IMG/VR virus record: IMGVR_UViG_3300044739_000018
Location: 1-64,000 of that record
DNA from: a virus
DNA: 64,000 bases
Reading direction: 5' to 3' (one strand)
In this document: positions 41,584 to 48,930 of the stretch, one piece after another
Position numbering within the stretch: position 1 is the stretch's first letter
How the letters are laid out: each line of letters begins with the position of its first letter
Position numbers and translations under genes: made by a program
Notes under the pieces: model-generated
Databases searched by the model: none
What the model saw: the letters and a program-made list of their open reading frames with translations, nothing else
Told to the model about the DNA's origin: nothing

Positions 41584-41774
41584 TCGTGGATCTCTACGGT
41601 GACCTCAAACTCCGACTCGTCGAAGTCAAAGCCCTCGATCACCACGTCGGCCCCGCCGTGCTGGCCGTTCAGGGTGACCGTGACGGTGTGGATGATGTCT
41701 GTGTCCGCCTCTTGAAGCACGGACTCCACGGCGTCCGCCGCGGTGTGCATGACGCCGCTGTCGAGGGTGTCCAT
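41580..41774 (-). CDS. Small acidic protein
   Basis: 64 residues, acidic beta pattern (TDIIHTVTVTLNGQHGGADV; VIEGFDFDESEFEVTVEIHE). Unknown. Confidence 0.5.
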   Translation of the reverse strand: MDTLDSGVMHTAADAVESVLQEADTDIIHTVTVTLNGQHGGADVVIEGFDFDESEFEVTVEIHE

Positions 41775-42154
41775 CAGCCCTCCTTGCTACCAAGCTCGGC
41801 AGCCATGGCCTCCAGGGCGTCGAGCACCTTGCGCTCCTCGTCCTCGGTTGCCTGCTTGGCTTCCTTGCCCTCCAGATCGGCTGCCATCAACAGCAGCTTC
41901 TCCTTCACTCCAGCCACGCTCTCCTTCTGAGCAGGAGCGGACGGAGCAGCGCCGCCAAGCTGGCGGTCGAGTTCACGGATGTGCTTGCACTCGAACTTCA
42001 CACCCATGCCGCCAGCCTTGTTCCGGCCGATGGCGTAGGCCGTGCAGTTGCAGGACCAGAAGTCACCCTCGGAACCCCACGTCACGACGTAGTTGCGAGA
42101 GCTGGACTCGGAGCTGACCTCGTAGAAGTCATCGCCCCTCTTAGTTACTTGCAT
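41774..42154 (-). CDS. SWIM zinc-finger protein
   Basis: 126 residues. The SWIM pattern C-x-C-x(n)-C-x-H is clear: DFWSCNCTAYAIGRNKAGG, VKFECKHIREL. SWIM domains bind DNA or proteins. The C-terminal 35 residues are an acidic amphipathic helix (TEDEERKVLDALEAMAAELG). Preceded by a structured leader and an A/C-rich spacer. Confidence 0.8.
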   Translation of the reverse strand: MQVTKRGDDFYEVSSESSSRNYVVTWGSEGDFWSCNCTAYAIGRNKAGGMGVKFECKHIRELDRQLGGAAPSAPAQKESVAGVKEKLLLMAADLEGKEAKQATEDEERKVLDALEAMAAELGSKEG

Positions 42155-42168
42155 CGGTACCTCCCTGT

Positions 42169-42271
42169 TACGGTTTGGTTTGGTTTGTTATGCGGGGCCG
42201 AGAAACGTGTAGCGCCACAGGCCCCCGAAGGAACCTGCGATCCCGTTCTCGGGAACGCCTCCCGACCCCGC
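42169..42271 (-). promoter_or_regulatory. Structured 5' leader of the SWIM gene
   Basis: In the transcript, GCGGGG (42271-42266) pairs with CCCCGC (42197-42192), enclosing two smaller hairpins (GGGA..TCCC and CAGG..CCTG). An unpaired AACAAACCAAACCAAACCG spacer (to about 42169) then leads to the GGGAGG ribosome site. The start of the structure coincides with the predicted transcription start. It looks like a designed 5' RNA element; not a tRNA. Confidence 0.5.
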
Positions 42272-42276
42272 AGTTC

Positions 42277-42305
42277 AGTTTGCACGAGGATTCCACGCTT
42301 CGCAA
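42277..42305 (-). promoter_or_regulatory. Candidate promoter for the SWIM operon
   Basis: Minus strand TTGCGA, 17-base spacer, CAAACT. The -10 is weak but the spacing and location, just upstream of the structured leader, fit. Confidence 0.4.
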
Positions 42306-42314
42306 GCTGGCAAA

Positions 42315-42360
42315 CGAAAATTTGCCACCCCGAAGCTCGGGAGTCCCAGTGTTGACTTAC
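42315..42360 (-). repeat. 47-bp element, copy 2
   Basis: Minus strand: AGTCAACACTGGGACTCCCG, then AGCTTCGGGGTGG and CAAATTTTCG; CCCGA..TCGGG forms a stem. It starts at the stop codon of the gene at 42357-42560 and lies upstream of the SWIM promoter. Confidence 0.6.
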
Positions 42361-42560
42361 GGAGCGGGCGGCTCCAGGATGGCCCGGATCAGTTCTTCTG
42401 TGAGGAAGTCCAGACCTGTCGCATCTTGGTTGACCAGCTTGTCGTTGCGCTCCAGCACGGCACGCACGTTGATGCGCAGCATGGGGGCGATGGCTTGGAA
42501 CAACTGCTGTTGCATGTTGCTCAGCATGTTCAGGAAGTCGGGCGGTAGGTCAGGTTCCAT
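42357..42560 (-). CDS. Small helical protein
   Basis: 67 residues (PPDFLNMLSNMQQQLFQAIA; FLTEELIRAILEPPAP). Amphipathic helices, no motif. Stop abuts the 47-bp element. Confidence 0.5.
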   Translation of the reverse strand: MEPDLPPDFLNMLSNMQQQLFQAIAPMLRINVRAVLERNDKLVNQDATGLDFLTEELIRAILEPPAP

Positions 42561-42819
42561 GCTTCTCCTTCAAGTTACGGATGTACTCCTCGACGTGCTT
42601 ATCCTCCAGGAACTCCTCGACTATATCCATCACGAGGTTCGTGACGTGGGAGTACTCGTTCCCATAAGTCGGTGAGGCGTAGGCTCCGCCGCCCTTGGTG
42701 CAGGTCTTACAGAGGTAGCTGCTGTCGGTGTCCTGTGACATGGTGTCCAGGCGGACACTGTGGTGCCTGACAACATCAGCGATGGCCGCTCGCAGGTCCT
42801 TCATTGCTTCGGCAGACAT
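42550..42819 (-). CDS. Hypothetical protein
   Basis: 89 residues from ATG 42819. One CxxC (LCKTCTKGGGAY) between helices (MKDLRAAIADVVRHHSVRLD; NLVMDIVEEFLEDKHVEEYI). Ribosome site is weak; translation may be coupled to the upstream gene. Confidence 0.5.
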   Translation of the reverse strand: MSAEAMKDLRAAIADVVRHHSVRLDTMSQDTDSSYLCKTCTKGGGAYASPTYGNEYSHVTNLVMDIVEEFLEDKHVEEYIRNLKEKHGT

Positions 42820-42917
42820 CTGTAATGAAAGAAGCGCCCGCACTCCAACTCCATGCAGTCGTCGTACTTGTGGATCAGCTCGGAGCACCCTTCGCAGGTG
42901 CGTGTGGTGTGGGCCAT
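42801..42917 (-). CDS. RING/PHD-like mini zinc protein
   Basis: 38 residues: TCEGCSELIHKYDDCMELEC followed by FHYRC. The ligand order C-x2-C-x9-C-x4-C-x4-H-x2-C recalls a treble-clef/RING half. ATGA overlap with the gene upstream. Confidence 0.5.
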   Translation of the reverse strand: MAHTTRTCEGCSELIHKYDDCMELECGRFFHYRCLPKQ

Positions 42918-43243
42918 CAGTCCATGTCGATGGCGTAGCGCGGGCCTTCGCTGGCACGTGACCGCCAGTCTCGGGCAGCACGACGGACGTTCTCCAGTTC
43001 GTCCTGCCGACGCCGATGATTGTGGCTGTCGTAGGAGAGCGTGGGGTTGTGGTCGGTGTTCTCGTACACAGAGACGGACGATGAGCCAAGGACGGCGGTC
43101 ACCCAAATGACCACACCGTCTGGCCCCTTGACGAGCACGCTCTCGAAGTCCTTGAGAACGTGGTCACAATGCTGGTCGTCTCCGAACTCTCCCTCACAGA
43201 CCTTGCACTTGCCTTCCTGGCCTTCGTACTTGTGGTCAGCCAT
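42917..43243 (-). CDS. Hypothetical protein
   Basis: 108 residues from ATG 43243. N-terminal Cys/His knuckle (CKVCEGEFGDDQHCDH), then a beta stretch (VVIWVTAVLGSSSVSVYE) and a basic helix. Unknown. Confidence 0.55.
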   Translation of the reverse strand: MADHKYEGQEGKCKVCEGEFGDDQHCDHVLKDFESVLVKGPDGVVIWVTAVLGSSSVSVYENTDHNPTLSYDSHNHRRRQDELENVRRAARDWRSRASEGPRYAIDMD

Positions 43244-43338
43244 CAGATCAGGATGGCAACAGCGATGAGAACGGCTGCGATGAGGATGAAAAGGCGCGTA
43301 ACCCACACGACGCCCTTGTTCAGCGGTTCGTTGCTCAT
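43243..43338 (-). CDS. 31-residue single-TM peptide
   Basis: MSNEPLNKGVVWVTRLF then LILIAAVLIAVAILI-type hydrophobic end; one TM helix. ATGA overlaps on both sides support translation. Small hydrophobic phage peptides often modulate host membrane enzymes. Confidence 0.5.
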   Translation of the reverse strand: MSNEPLNKGVVWVTRLFILIAAVLIAVAILI

Positions 43339-43547
43339 GATTCCTCCATGTCGTTGACCGGGCGAAAGCCGTGGCAGTGGTCGACCCACGTGCGCCGCCA
43401 TCTTGACCAGCGCATGCCTCCTACTTCGTTGGCCCCGTAGGTCAGGCACTCTCCGTAGAAGGCGCCGCCGTCTCGGGCGATACTCGTGTGATGCCTCGTG
43501 GCAGTGCAGCCGCACTCGCAGAGAGCAACGGGGCTGTTGGCCCTCAT
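43335..43547 (-). CDS. Small Cys/His protein
   Basis: 70 residues. ALCECGCTATRHHTSIARDG and ECLTYGANEVGG, a metal-binding style start. Coupled to both neighbours. Confidence 0.5.
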   Translation of the reverse strand: MRANSPVALCECGCTATRHHTSIARDGGAFYGECLTYGANEVGGMRWSRWRRTWVDHCHGFRPVNDMEES

Positions 43548-43903
43548 CGGTTCCTCTCCACGTATGCGGCTGTTGCTGCGTCCATAGCAGCAATGAGTCC
43601 GTGGTCCTCGTAGGTGAAGGCGAACCGCCGGATGTCATTCCACCGGTGGCGTTCGCTCACCAGCAGCTTGCGGAGCGACTCTACCTGCCTGGCCTGCTCC
43701 CCAAGGGCCACCTCGCGCTCCACAACGTCGGCGTAGAGCACGCTGGCCTCCTGGTTCAGCTCCTGGATCACGGGCCAGATGGCATTGGTGCAGAGCGTGA
43801 CGACTTTGAGTTTCATGGGATGGTCCCACCAGTCGGGGACCTTGGCGTCTACGGCGTAGGAGAGCAGCCGCTCGATGTTGTCCCTGTCCATGGACTCAGC
43901 CAT
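43544..43903 (-). CDS. Hypothetical helical protein
   Basis: 119 residues (DRDNIERLLSYAVDAKVPDW; VEREVALGEQARQVESLRKL). Ends in helices. No family recognised. Confidence 0.55.
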   Translation of the reverse strand: MAESMDRDNIERLLSYAVDAKVPDWWDHPMKLKVVTLCTNAIWPVIQELNQEASVLYADVVEREVALGEQARQVESLRKLLVSERHRWNDIRRFAFTYEDHGLIAAMDAATAAYVERNR

Positions 43904-44288
43904 TGATCGGCACCACCTTGTGCTCCTTGTGGATGGAGCAGAAGTATGGGATGTGCTCCGTCGTGTTTGGGTTGCGGGCCAGGTACCTGCATTGGCAGAA
44001 CCTCTCCAAGTACCCGCGGGTGAACCCCATGATCCTGAACAGAGCGACGGCCTCGGACTCATGCTTGACCTGCTCGATGGCTGGTGCCGTGATGCCATCC
44101 TTGATGAACTCGAACACCCATTCCTCGGCGTTCTCGTCGCGTCCTTCCTGCGCAGCACGGGCAACGTCGGCCAACGAACGTGGCCCACCTTCTTCACCCA
44201 AGAAAAGCAGGCACTGACGGATGCCCTTTGCAACTTCCTGGACGAGCCGGTCCATCACCGGGTCGTCAAACAGCAGGTCATCGGACAC
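43896..44288 (-). CDS. Hypothetical protein
   Basis: 130 residues, acidic helical N-terminus (SDDLLFDDPVMDRLVQEVAK) and a C-terminal Cys/His patch (RFCQCRYLARNPNTTEHIPY, FCSIHKEH) that may bind zinc. Confidence 0.55.
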   Translation of the reverse strand: MSDDLLFDDPVMDRLVQEVAKGIRQCLLFLGEEGGPRSLADVARAAQEGRDENAEEWVFEFIKDGITAPAIEQVKHESEAVALFRIMGFTRGYLERFCQCRYLARNPNTTEHIPYFCSIHKEHKVVPING

Positions 44289-44547
44289 GGAGGTACTCCT
44301 GGATGGCCGCGCTGATGGCCGGGGGACGAATGCGATCCTTGTGGATGCGCTCGGCCACGTTGATGGCTGCCTCTAGGGCGGCAGGGTTCAGTTCTGAGTA
44401 GGTCTTGTGCGGGCGCACGGCTGACCGGAACCAACGCCGCTTCTCCCGCAGGCCGGGTGGTGTGGGCGGGCACTGATCCATGCCCGAGTGCATGCCGTTC
44501 GTGCCATGGCAGTTCGGGCAGATGTAATCGTCATTCCACTTTGCCAC
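44278..44547 (-). CDS. Small zinc-ribbon protein
   Basis: 89 residues from GTG at 44547 behind AAAGGAGG. YICPNCHGTNGMHSGMDQCP forms a probable zinc ribbon; helical C-terminus. Confidence 0.5.
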   Translation of the reverse strand: MAKWNDDYICPNCHGTNGMHSGMDQCPPTPPGLREKRRWFRSAVRPHKTYSELNPAALEAAINVAERIHKDRIRPPAISAAIQEYLRVR

Positions 44548-44755
44548 GTCGCCTCCTTTCCTCTGAGTAGGCACGAACCTCGTCGTACCAGGCTTGGTTG
44601 TGCGGTTCGTCCTTGCCGCGGTGGCAGGGGCAGATACAAAAACCACCCCCAGCAACGCCGCGAGCACGCTCGGACGCCGTGGGGGTGTTCTCGTACCTTT
44701 CGCACTCCCCATGGTCCTCGTCCATACAGGAGTCGGACACAAAGGGGTAGGCCAC
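44531..44755 (-). CDS. Small Cys-rich protein
   Basis: 74 residues from GTG at 44755 (overlaps the TAG upstream); an ATG at 44725 is possible. GGFCICPCHRGKDEPHN and HGECERYE carry Cys/His. Basic helical end. Confidence 0.45.
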   Translation of the reverse strand: MAYPFVSDSCMDEDHGECERYENTPTASERARGVAGGGFCICPCHRGKDEPHNQAWYDEVRAYSEERRRRGKVE

Positions 44756-44937
44756 TACGCCGCTCTGTCGTGCCTGCTGCCGCGCTTGAGCAGACCACGC
44801 GTGGTTGCCCACAGCACGGTGCCCAGGCCGATGATGAGCACCGGCACGCCGAAGATGCGGAAGCGGTACAGAACCGCAGCAGCGAACCACGTTGCCGCGA
44901 TGCACGCGATGAGGGAGAACCAGTCGCCCTTGTCCAT
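44755..44937 (-). CDS. Small two-TM membrane protein
   Basis: 60 residues: two hydrophobic helices (FSLIACIAATWFAAAVLYRF; GVPVLIIGLGTVLWATTRGL) and a basic tail. Confidence 0.55.
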   Translation of the reverse strand: MDKGDWFSLIACIAATWFAAAVLYRFRIFGVPVLIIGLGTVLWATTRGLLKRGSRHDRAA

Positions 44938-45308
44938 TAGAAATCACCTCCGCCGCCACCACCGGAGTCGAAGCTGCCTCCGCCCGAGTCGTATGAGGAC
45001 CCCGAGTCGTAGCTGCTCCCACCACTGTCGTAAGACGAGCCGCCCCCGTCGTAACCGGACGAGCCGCTGTCGCCGCTGGAGGACTCGGAGCTGGTCTCGG
45101 CCGGGGCACACTCGGTGCTGGCCTCAGAGGCCGTCTCCGTGGCCTCAGGGGCACAATCAGCGTCCCGAGGCTCCTGGTCGGTCCTGTTGGAGTTGTCGAT
45201 GTAGAGCGGGTTCACGTACCCCGGGTGGAGCATGGTGTTGGTGGTCGTCTGCTGCACGAAGGGCCTACTCGCGGGCCGGTTACGCCGACGCCGAAACCAG
45301 TTTCTCAT
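44937..45308 (-). CDS. Low-complexity Ser/Tyr/Asp/Gly repeat protein
   Basis: 123 residues from the ATG with AAGGAGGAAGG. Basic start (MRNWFRRRRNRPASRPF), then from about residue 85 tandem repeats of the type SSYDSGG and a Gly/Asp-rich end. The Tyr-spaced repeats resemble phase-separating low-complexity regions. Overlaps the end of the purA-like gene. Confidence 0.55.
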   Translation of the reverse strand: MRNWFRRRRNRPASRPFVQQTTTNTMLHPGYVNPLYIDNSNRTDQEPRDADCAPEATETASEASTECAPAETSSESSSGDSGSSGYDGGGSSYDSGGSSYDSGSSYDSGGGSFDSGGGGGGDF

Positions 45309-46605
45309 TGCCTTCCTCCTTGAAGAATGAACGTTGAAGTACTCGTGTCTCGTGGGCTGTCGGTCCATAGGATGTCAGGACCACGGGCCTGCTCAGGTGA
45401 TGCTCGATCATGTCAAGGTACGCCGACTTCGACACGTTCGTCAGGACCGGCAGGAAGTCCTTCATCAGCAGCGTGGTGTCACGCCCGCCGAGGTAGTAGT
45501 CACCCGGCACGACGCCACTCGGAGCGTCGTAGCTGGTGCAGATCGGCATGCCTTCGTCGGGCACGCGGTCCATGTGGGTGACAGCGAGGCCGTCAACGTC
45601 GCTGGCTGTGATGGCGTACTGCAACACGGGTAGGTCCAGGTGGCCGTTGCGCCATGCTCCCTGCCAAACGCCCGCCCCGTTGTGCAGCTCGGGAATGTCT
45701 CGCGTCATGTGGAAGTCCTCGGTCACCATCGGACCCGGGCCATGCCTCGTGGTGTAGGAGCGGATCACACCAAGGACGGTGACGTTGCGCCGCGTTCCGG
45801 TACCACTCAGCAACTCCAGGGCGTTGTGTCGTGTGGTCTTGGACCACGTGGTGTAGGGGTGGAAGCCGAACTGTTCATCCAGCAGCACGCCCTGTGCCCC
45901 CTCGAACACGATGTTCTCGTAGTTGCGAAGCGGATTGCCTGCCTCGATCTGAACGACGTTGCCGAAGTCAGCGTAGGCGTCCAGCCATTCCTTCATCTTC
46001 GGGTAGAGAATGTTCTCCATGGCCTGGCCCCACATGTCCTTGTCCACCGTGCGGGGCACTTCGAACTCGCCCACCGCATCCTTGGCGTACCGGAGGAATC
46101 GTTCCAGCATGACCTGAGAAAGCACTCGGTCAGTCAGGTGTCCGACGCGCAGGACTGATTCCCACCCGGAATGCGACTGGTGGATGCGTCCTTCTCCGAC
46201 ACCCTCACCCGTGGACCCATGCCGGTCAATCCCTCGGCTCAGTTCCCGCAGTCGATTGAGCGACTTGTGGGCGGGCGTGAGGACCATGGCTCGCGTGTCG
46301 ACGTGCAGCATGGAGAACGGGTCCTTCACGCCTACCGAACGCAGGTGCTCGGCTTCCTTGAAGGCGTTGAGGGGGTTCACCATCATGAACTTCGACAGGT
46401 AGGTCGAGGACCCGGCAAGTGTGCCCGCACCGAACTGCGAGAAGGTGTGGTGCTTGCCATCCCACGTCACCACGTTGTGAGCGGCTTGTGGCCCGCCGCA
46501 ATAGCGGACCACAAGCGCGCCTCTCTGCTGACGACAGAGGAAGTCAACAACCTTCCCCTTGCCAGCGTCACCAAAGCCAAGGTCAACAACGACCGTTGCC
46601 TTCAT
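45280..46605 (-). CDS. Adenylosuccinate synthetase family protein (PurA/PurZ-like)
   Basis: 441 residues, full length for PurA. P-loop VVDLGFGDAGKGKVVDFL keeps Asp13 and Lys16 (E. coli numbering) but has Ala in place of Glu14. The His loop reads RYCGGPQAAHNVV, so catalytic His is kept while the Asn of HNAGH is Gln. GSTGEGVGEG corresponds to GTTGRGIGPA; later VFEGAQGVLLDEQFGFHPY matches VMFEGAQG. PurA joins IMP and Asp; phage PurZ relatives use dGMP to make 2-aminoadenine precursors and usually replace Asp13 by Ser or Gly. This protein is intermediate, so substrate cannot be settled here. A MazG gene and an RNR are in the same genome; no DatZ was seen. Confidence 0.85.
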   Translation of the reverse strand: MKATVVVDLGFGDAGKGKVVDFLCRQQRGALVVRYCGGPQAAHNVVTWDGKHHTFSQFGAGTLAGSSTYLSKFMMVNPLNAFKEAEHLRSVGVKDPFSMLHVDTRAMVLTPAHKSLNRLRELSRGIDRHGSTGEGVGEGRIHQSHSGWESVLRVGHLTDRVLSQVMLERFLRYAKDAVGEFEVPRTVDKDMWGQAMENILYPKMKEWLDAYADFGNVVQIEAGNPLRNYENIVFEGAQGVLLDEQFGFHPYTTWSKTTRHNALELLSGTGTRRNVTVLGVIRSYTTRHGPGPMVTEDFHMTRDIPELHNGAGVWQGAWRNGHLDLPVLQYAITASDVDGLAVTHMDRVPDEGMPICTSYDAPSGVVPGDYYLGGRDTTLLMKDFLPVLTNVSKSAYLDMIEHHLSRPVVLTSYGPTAHETRVLQRSFFKEEGNEKLVSASA

Positions 46606-47540
46606 CGGGTCAGAGCAGCCTCGACGGCCTTGATGGTCACGTCCTCGGTCTCGTGCTCACGCAGGTGCTCCAGTCCCTCGGAAAGCTCGATGGCCTCCTC
46701 GGCAAGCCCCACGGTCACAGCGATGACCTCGGCCACGCTCTCACCGCGGTCGTCCAGCAGGATGACGTTCTGCCCGAGCAGACCCTGCCATGCCTTGATG
46801 ATGGCGTCCTGGCTGCCGCTGTCGGTCGCAGGGATGAGGACGTAGACCTCGTACTTCTCCTGCAACTCGGCAAGGATGTCGGTGGTCGGGATGTTGTCGG
46901 TGATCTCGTCACCGATGACACGCCGGACCTCGCGAGCCTTGACCTGCGGGTAGGGAGCCTCGTCACCGATGATGAAGGCGTAGCCCTTGTGCTGACGCTT
47001 CTCGAAGCACTCGATGTAGGTCTTGCGGGCGAGGTAGTACATGCCCAGCTCGTAGGACTCGTAGCCCCAGCCGCCGCCGTTGCCCTCGATGAAGATGTTC
47101 TTCAGGTGCTCGTCCATGCGGTTGTCCGCCTCGAACTGCGCCATCTGGAGCGGCACGCGGTCAGACGTGGCGTCACCGACAGCCCCGAACATGATCTGCG
47201 GGTCCTCGACGTAGCCCTTCATCTGCACCAGCCCCAGCAGGGCGGGCAGCTTCTTCAACAGCGTCTCCGGGATCTCGCCCATGCTGCCGGTCACGTCGAA
47301 CAGCACGGCCACAGCCACGCTCTTGGGATGCTCCGGCAGGTCCATGGACTCGCGGATGTTGTCGCCAGCGTGAACGCCGTTGTTGTTCACGCTCTTGGGA
47401 TCGAGCGTCTCGTGCGCCTTCCACTCTGTCATGCCACGGCTGCGAGTCGTGTCGGTGTACTCGAAGCCGCTCTTGCCGGAACGCAACGTCGCACCAGTGG
47501 TGCTGGCGTAAACGTCCGTTGACCAGTTTCCTCCGCCCAT
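46602..47540 (-). CDS. vWA-domain protein
   Basis: 312 residues from ATG at 47540 with AAGGAGAAAG; the longer frame from 47657 is rejected. MIDAS motif VAVLFDVTGSMGEIPE near residue 77, followed by GAVGDATSDRVPLQ and FIIGDEAPYP, a complete von Willebrand A fold. It overlaps the purA-like gene by ATGA. Possible metal-dependent adaptor; a second vWA protein (ViaA-like) lies at 53560-55176. Confidence 0.82.
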   Translation of the reverse strand: MGGGNWSTDVYASTTGATLRSGKSGFEYTDTTRSRGMTEWKAHETLDPKSVNNNGVHAGDNIRESMDLPEHPKSVAVAVLFDVTGSMGEIPETLLKKLPALLGLVQMKGYVEDPQIMFGAVGDATSDRVPLQMAQFEADNRMDEHLKNIFIEGNGGGWGYESYELGMYYLARKTYIECFEKRQHKGYAFIIGDEAPYPQVKAREVRRVIGDEITDNIPTTDILAELQEKYEVYVLIPATDSGSQDAIIKAWQGLLGQNVILLDDRGESVAEVIAVTVGLAEEAIELSEGLEHLREHETEDVTIKAVEAALTR

Positions 47541-47815
47541 CAGCTTTCTCCTTGGTTGTGTTCGAAATTTCGCCCCACCGGGGGTTGAGAGTCTGAGTGT
47601 TGACTCTCGTTGATGAGGGTCCGTTGCTGCCGAAGAAGCAGCCAGAAGTACAGCCACCCAAACGGGACCATGAATAGGCCCATCACGAAGGCGTCAGCCC
47701 AGCCGATGTCCGCGGCCCACCCGCTAAAGGCGATGTTCACCAAGCCGGTGAGTGTGCAGGCACCGATGCTGCCAAGCAGTCCGTGAAGGACTGGTCGTTC
47801 GTGGAGCAAGCTCAT
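47540..47815 (-). CDS. Small membrane protein ending in the 47-bp element
   Basis: 91 residues from ATG 47815. Two TM segments (LLGSIGACTLTGLVNIAFSG; AFVMGLFMVPFGWLYFWLLL). The last 20 residues (ESQHSDSQPPVGRNFEHN) are encoded by the repeat element. Confidence 0.55.
   Translation of the reverse strand: MSLLHERPVLHGLLGSIGACTLTGLVNIAFSGWAADIGWADAFVMGLFMVPFGWLYFWLLLRQQRTLINESQHSDSQPPVGRNFEHNQGES
47562..47610 (-). repeat. 47-bp element, copy 3
   Basis: Minus strand: GAGAGTCAACACTCAGACTC, TCAACCCCCGGTGGGGCG, AAATTTCG. CCCC/GGGG can pair. Occupies the end of the small membrane gene, about 25 bases before the vWA gene. Confidence 0.6.
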
Positions 47816-48597
47816 GCCATCGAGAAGGGTCGGAACCGGCGCGGCCCATACAGGCGCTCCAGAAGGTCGTCGAAATGCTCCTTGATCTGCCAAGGGTGGG
47901 CAGCCATCGTCGGCATCAGCATGGCGTTGAAGAAGGCGCGGTACTCCTTCGGGATGCCGTCAGGAATGGAGCCGTACTTCGGATCACCGCCCATCACATA
48001 GAGCATGGTGCGGGCAGCCATGGCGAGGTCCATCTGGTGGTACGCCTCGTGGCCGAGCACGGTCTTGGGGTACCAGTCCAGGTACTCCTGGCTCCAGAGG
48101 GTCTGGGGCATTTCCTCCATAGTGGAGTAGCACCAGTCCACGAGGACCAGCCCGTGCATTTCCGGGTGGATCATCACGTGGTCGGGCACGATGGCTCCGT
48201 GAACGAACTGCTGTTCATACGCGAAGCCGAGGACTACCAAGAGACGCCGAAACATCCAGGCCATATCCCTTGGGTCGATACCTCCAGGATACCGCGTCAG
48301 CACCTGCTTTAGCGAGTAGAAACCGTCCAGGTGAGTGAAAGCGTTCACCCACTTGCCGCCATCTGTGACGAAAGTCTCATGGAACTCGGGCAAGTAAGGC
48401 ACAAGCCTCGGGTCCGGTTCGTCCAGCAGCATCGAGAGGATCGACGCTTCCTTCGCGACGTGGCCTTCCTTGCCATCGTCGGACACCTTCAAGGCGTAGT
48501 AGTCGCCGTCCTTTAACGCACGGTAGATGGTGGCTTCCTCACCTTGCGCCGTCTCGTCGAGCAGCAGGTAGCTGCCCACCTGGTCACCGGGTTGCAT
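47812..48597 (-). CDS. Protein-kinase-fold protein, probable pseudokinase
   Basis: 261 residues from ATG 48597 (GGGGAGG site). Gly-rich start GSYLLLDETAQGEEATIYRA, ATP-lysine motif YYALKVSDDG, catalytic-loop position FVHGAIVPDHVMIHP and metal loop VLVDWCYS. The usual HRDLKPxN catalytic Asp is missing (HGAIVPDHV), and DFG is DWC. So it likely binds nucleotide without normal phosphotransfer, or uses an atypical mechanism. Role could be adaptor or inhibitor of host kinases. Confidence 0.65.
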   Translation of the reverse strand: MQPGDQVGSYLLLDETAQGEEATIYRALKDGDYYALKVSDDGKEGHVAKEASILSMLLDEPDPRLVPYLPEFHETFVTDGGKWVNAFTHLDGFYSLKQVLTRYPGGIDPRDMAWMFRRLLVVLGFAYEQQFVHGAIVPDHVMIHPEMHGLVLVDWCYSTMEEMPQTLWSQEYLDWYPKTVLGHEAYHQMDLAMAARTMLYVMGGDPKYGSIPDGIPKEYRAFFNAMLMPTMAAHPWQIKEHFDDLLERLYGPRRFRPFSMA

Positions 48598-48754
48598 TGG
48601 TCCAACCTCCCCTTGGCATTCCGCATCGGTAACAGTGGTCCGAGCGATAGATGAGACCACCGACCGACTTGATGAACTTGTGGCCGTTCAGTTTGCCCCA
48701 CAGCCCGATGCAATGGACGTTGGGCGGGGCCTTGGTAGTGGGCTGTCTGCCCAC
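48584..48754 (-). CDS. Small CxxC protein
   Basis: 56 residues from GTG at 48754 overlapping the TAG upstream. NVHCIGLWGKLNGHKFIKSV and DHCYRCGMPRGG; two Cys and His, probable zinc site. Stop lies within the kinase-like gene start. Confidence 0.5.
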   Translation of the reverse strand: MGRQPTTKAPPNVHCIGLWGKLNGHKFIKSVGGLIYRSDHCYRCGMPRGGWTNATR

Positions 48755-48930
48755 TAGTCGTCCAGGTGGCTACGGATGGCCCTGTAGGCGTCCTCGCGGG
48801 TCTTGGTCCGACCACGGTGGTAACCGCGGCCGGGGATCTTGTAGTCGAAGGCGAACCAGCCCGCTTCCTCGTCAATCAGCCGGTCCAGGGCCTCGTCGGT
48901 TGTGTCGAAGCGCAGCACCTTCTCACTCAT
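48754..48930 (-). CDS. Hypothetical protein
   Basis: 58 residues from ATG 48930 (VLRFDTTDEALDRLIDEEAG; FAFDYKIPGRGYHRGRTKT). Coupled to neighbours. Confidence 0.5.
   Translation of the reverse strand: MSEKVLRFDTTDEALDRLIDEEAGWFAFDYKIPGRGYHRGRTKTREDAYRAIRSHLDD

Noticed and set aside
42192-42271. tRNA-like cloverleaf
   Set aside because: The closing stem looks like an acceptor stem, but no T-loop, anticodon stem or CCA pattern is present; kept as a leader structure.
46419-47522. 367-residue plus-strand ORF
   Set aside because: Antisense to the vWA gene with a complete MIDAS motif; no start signals.
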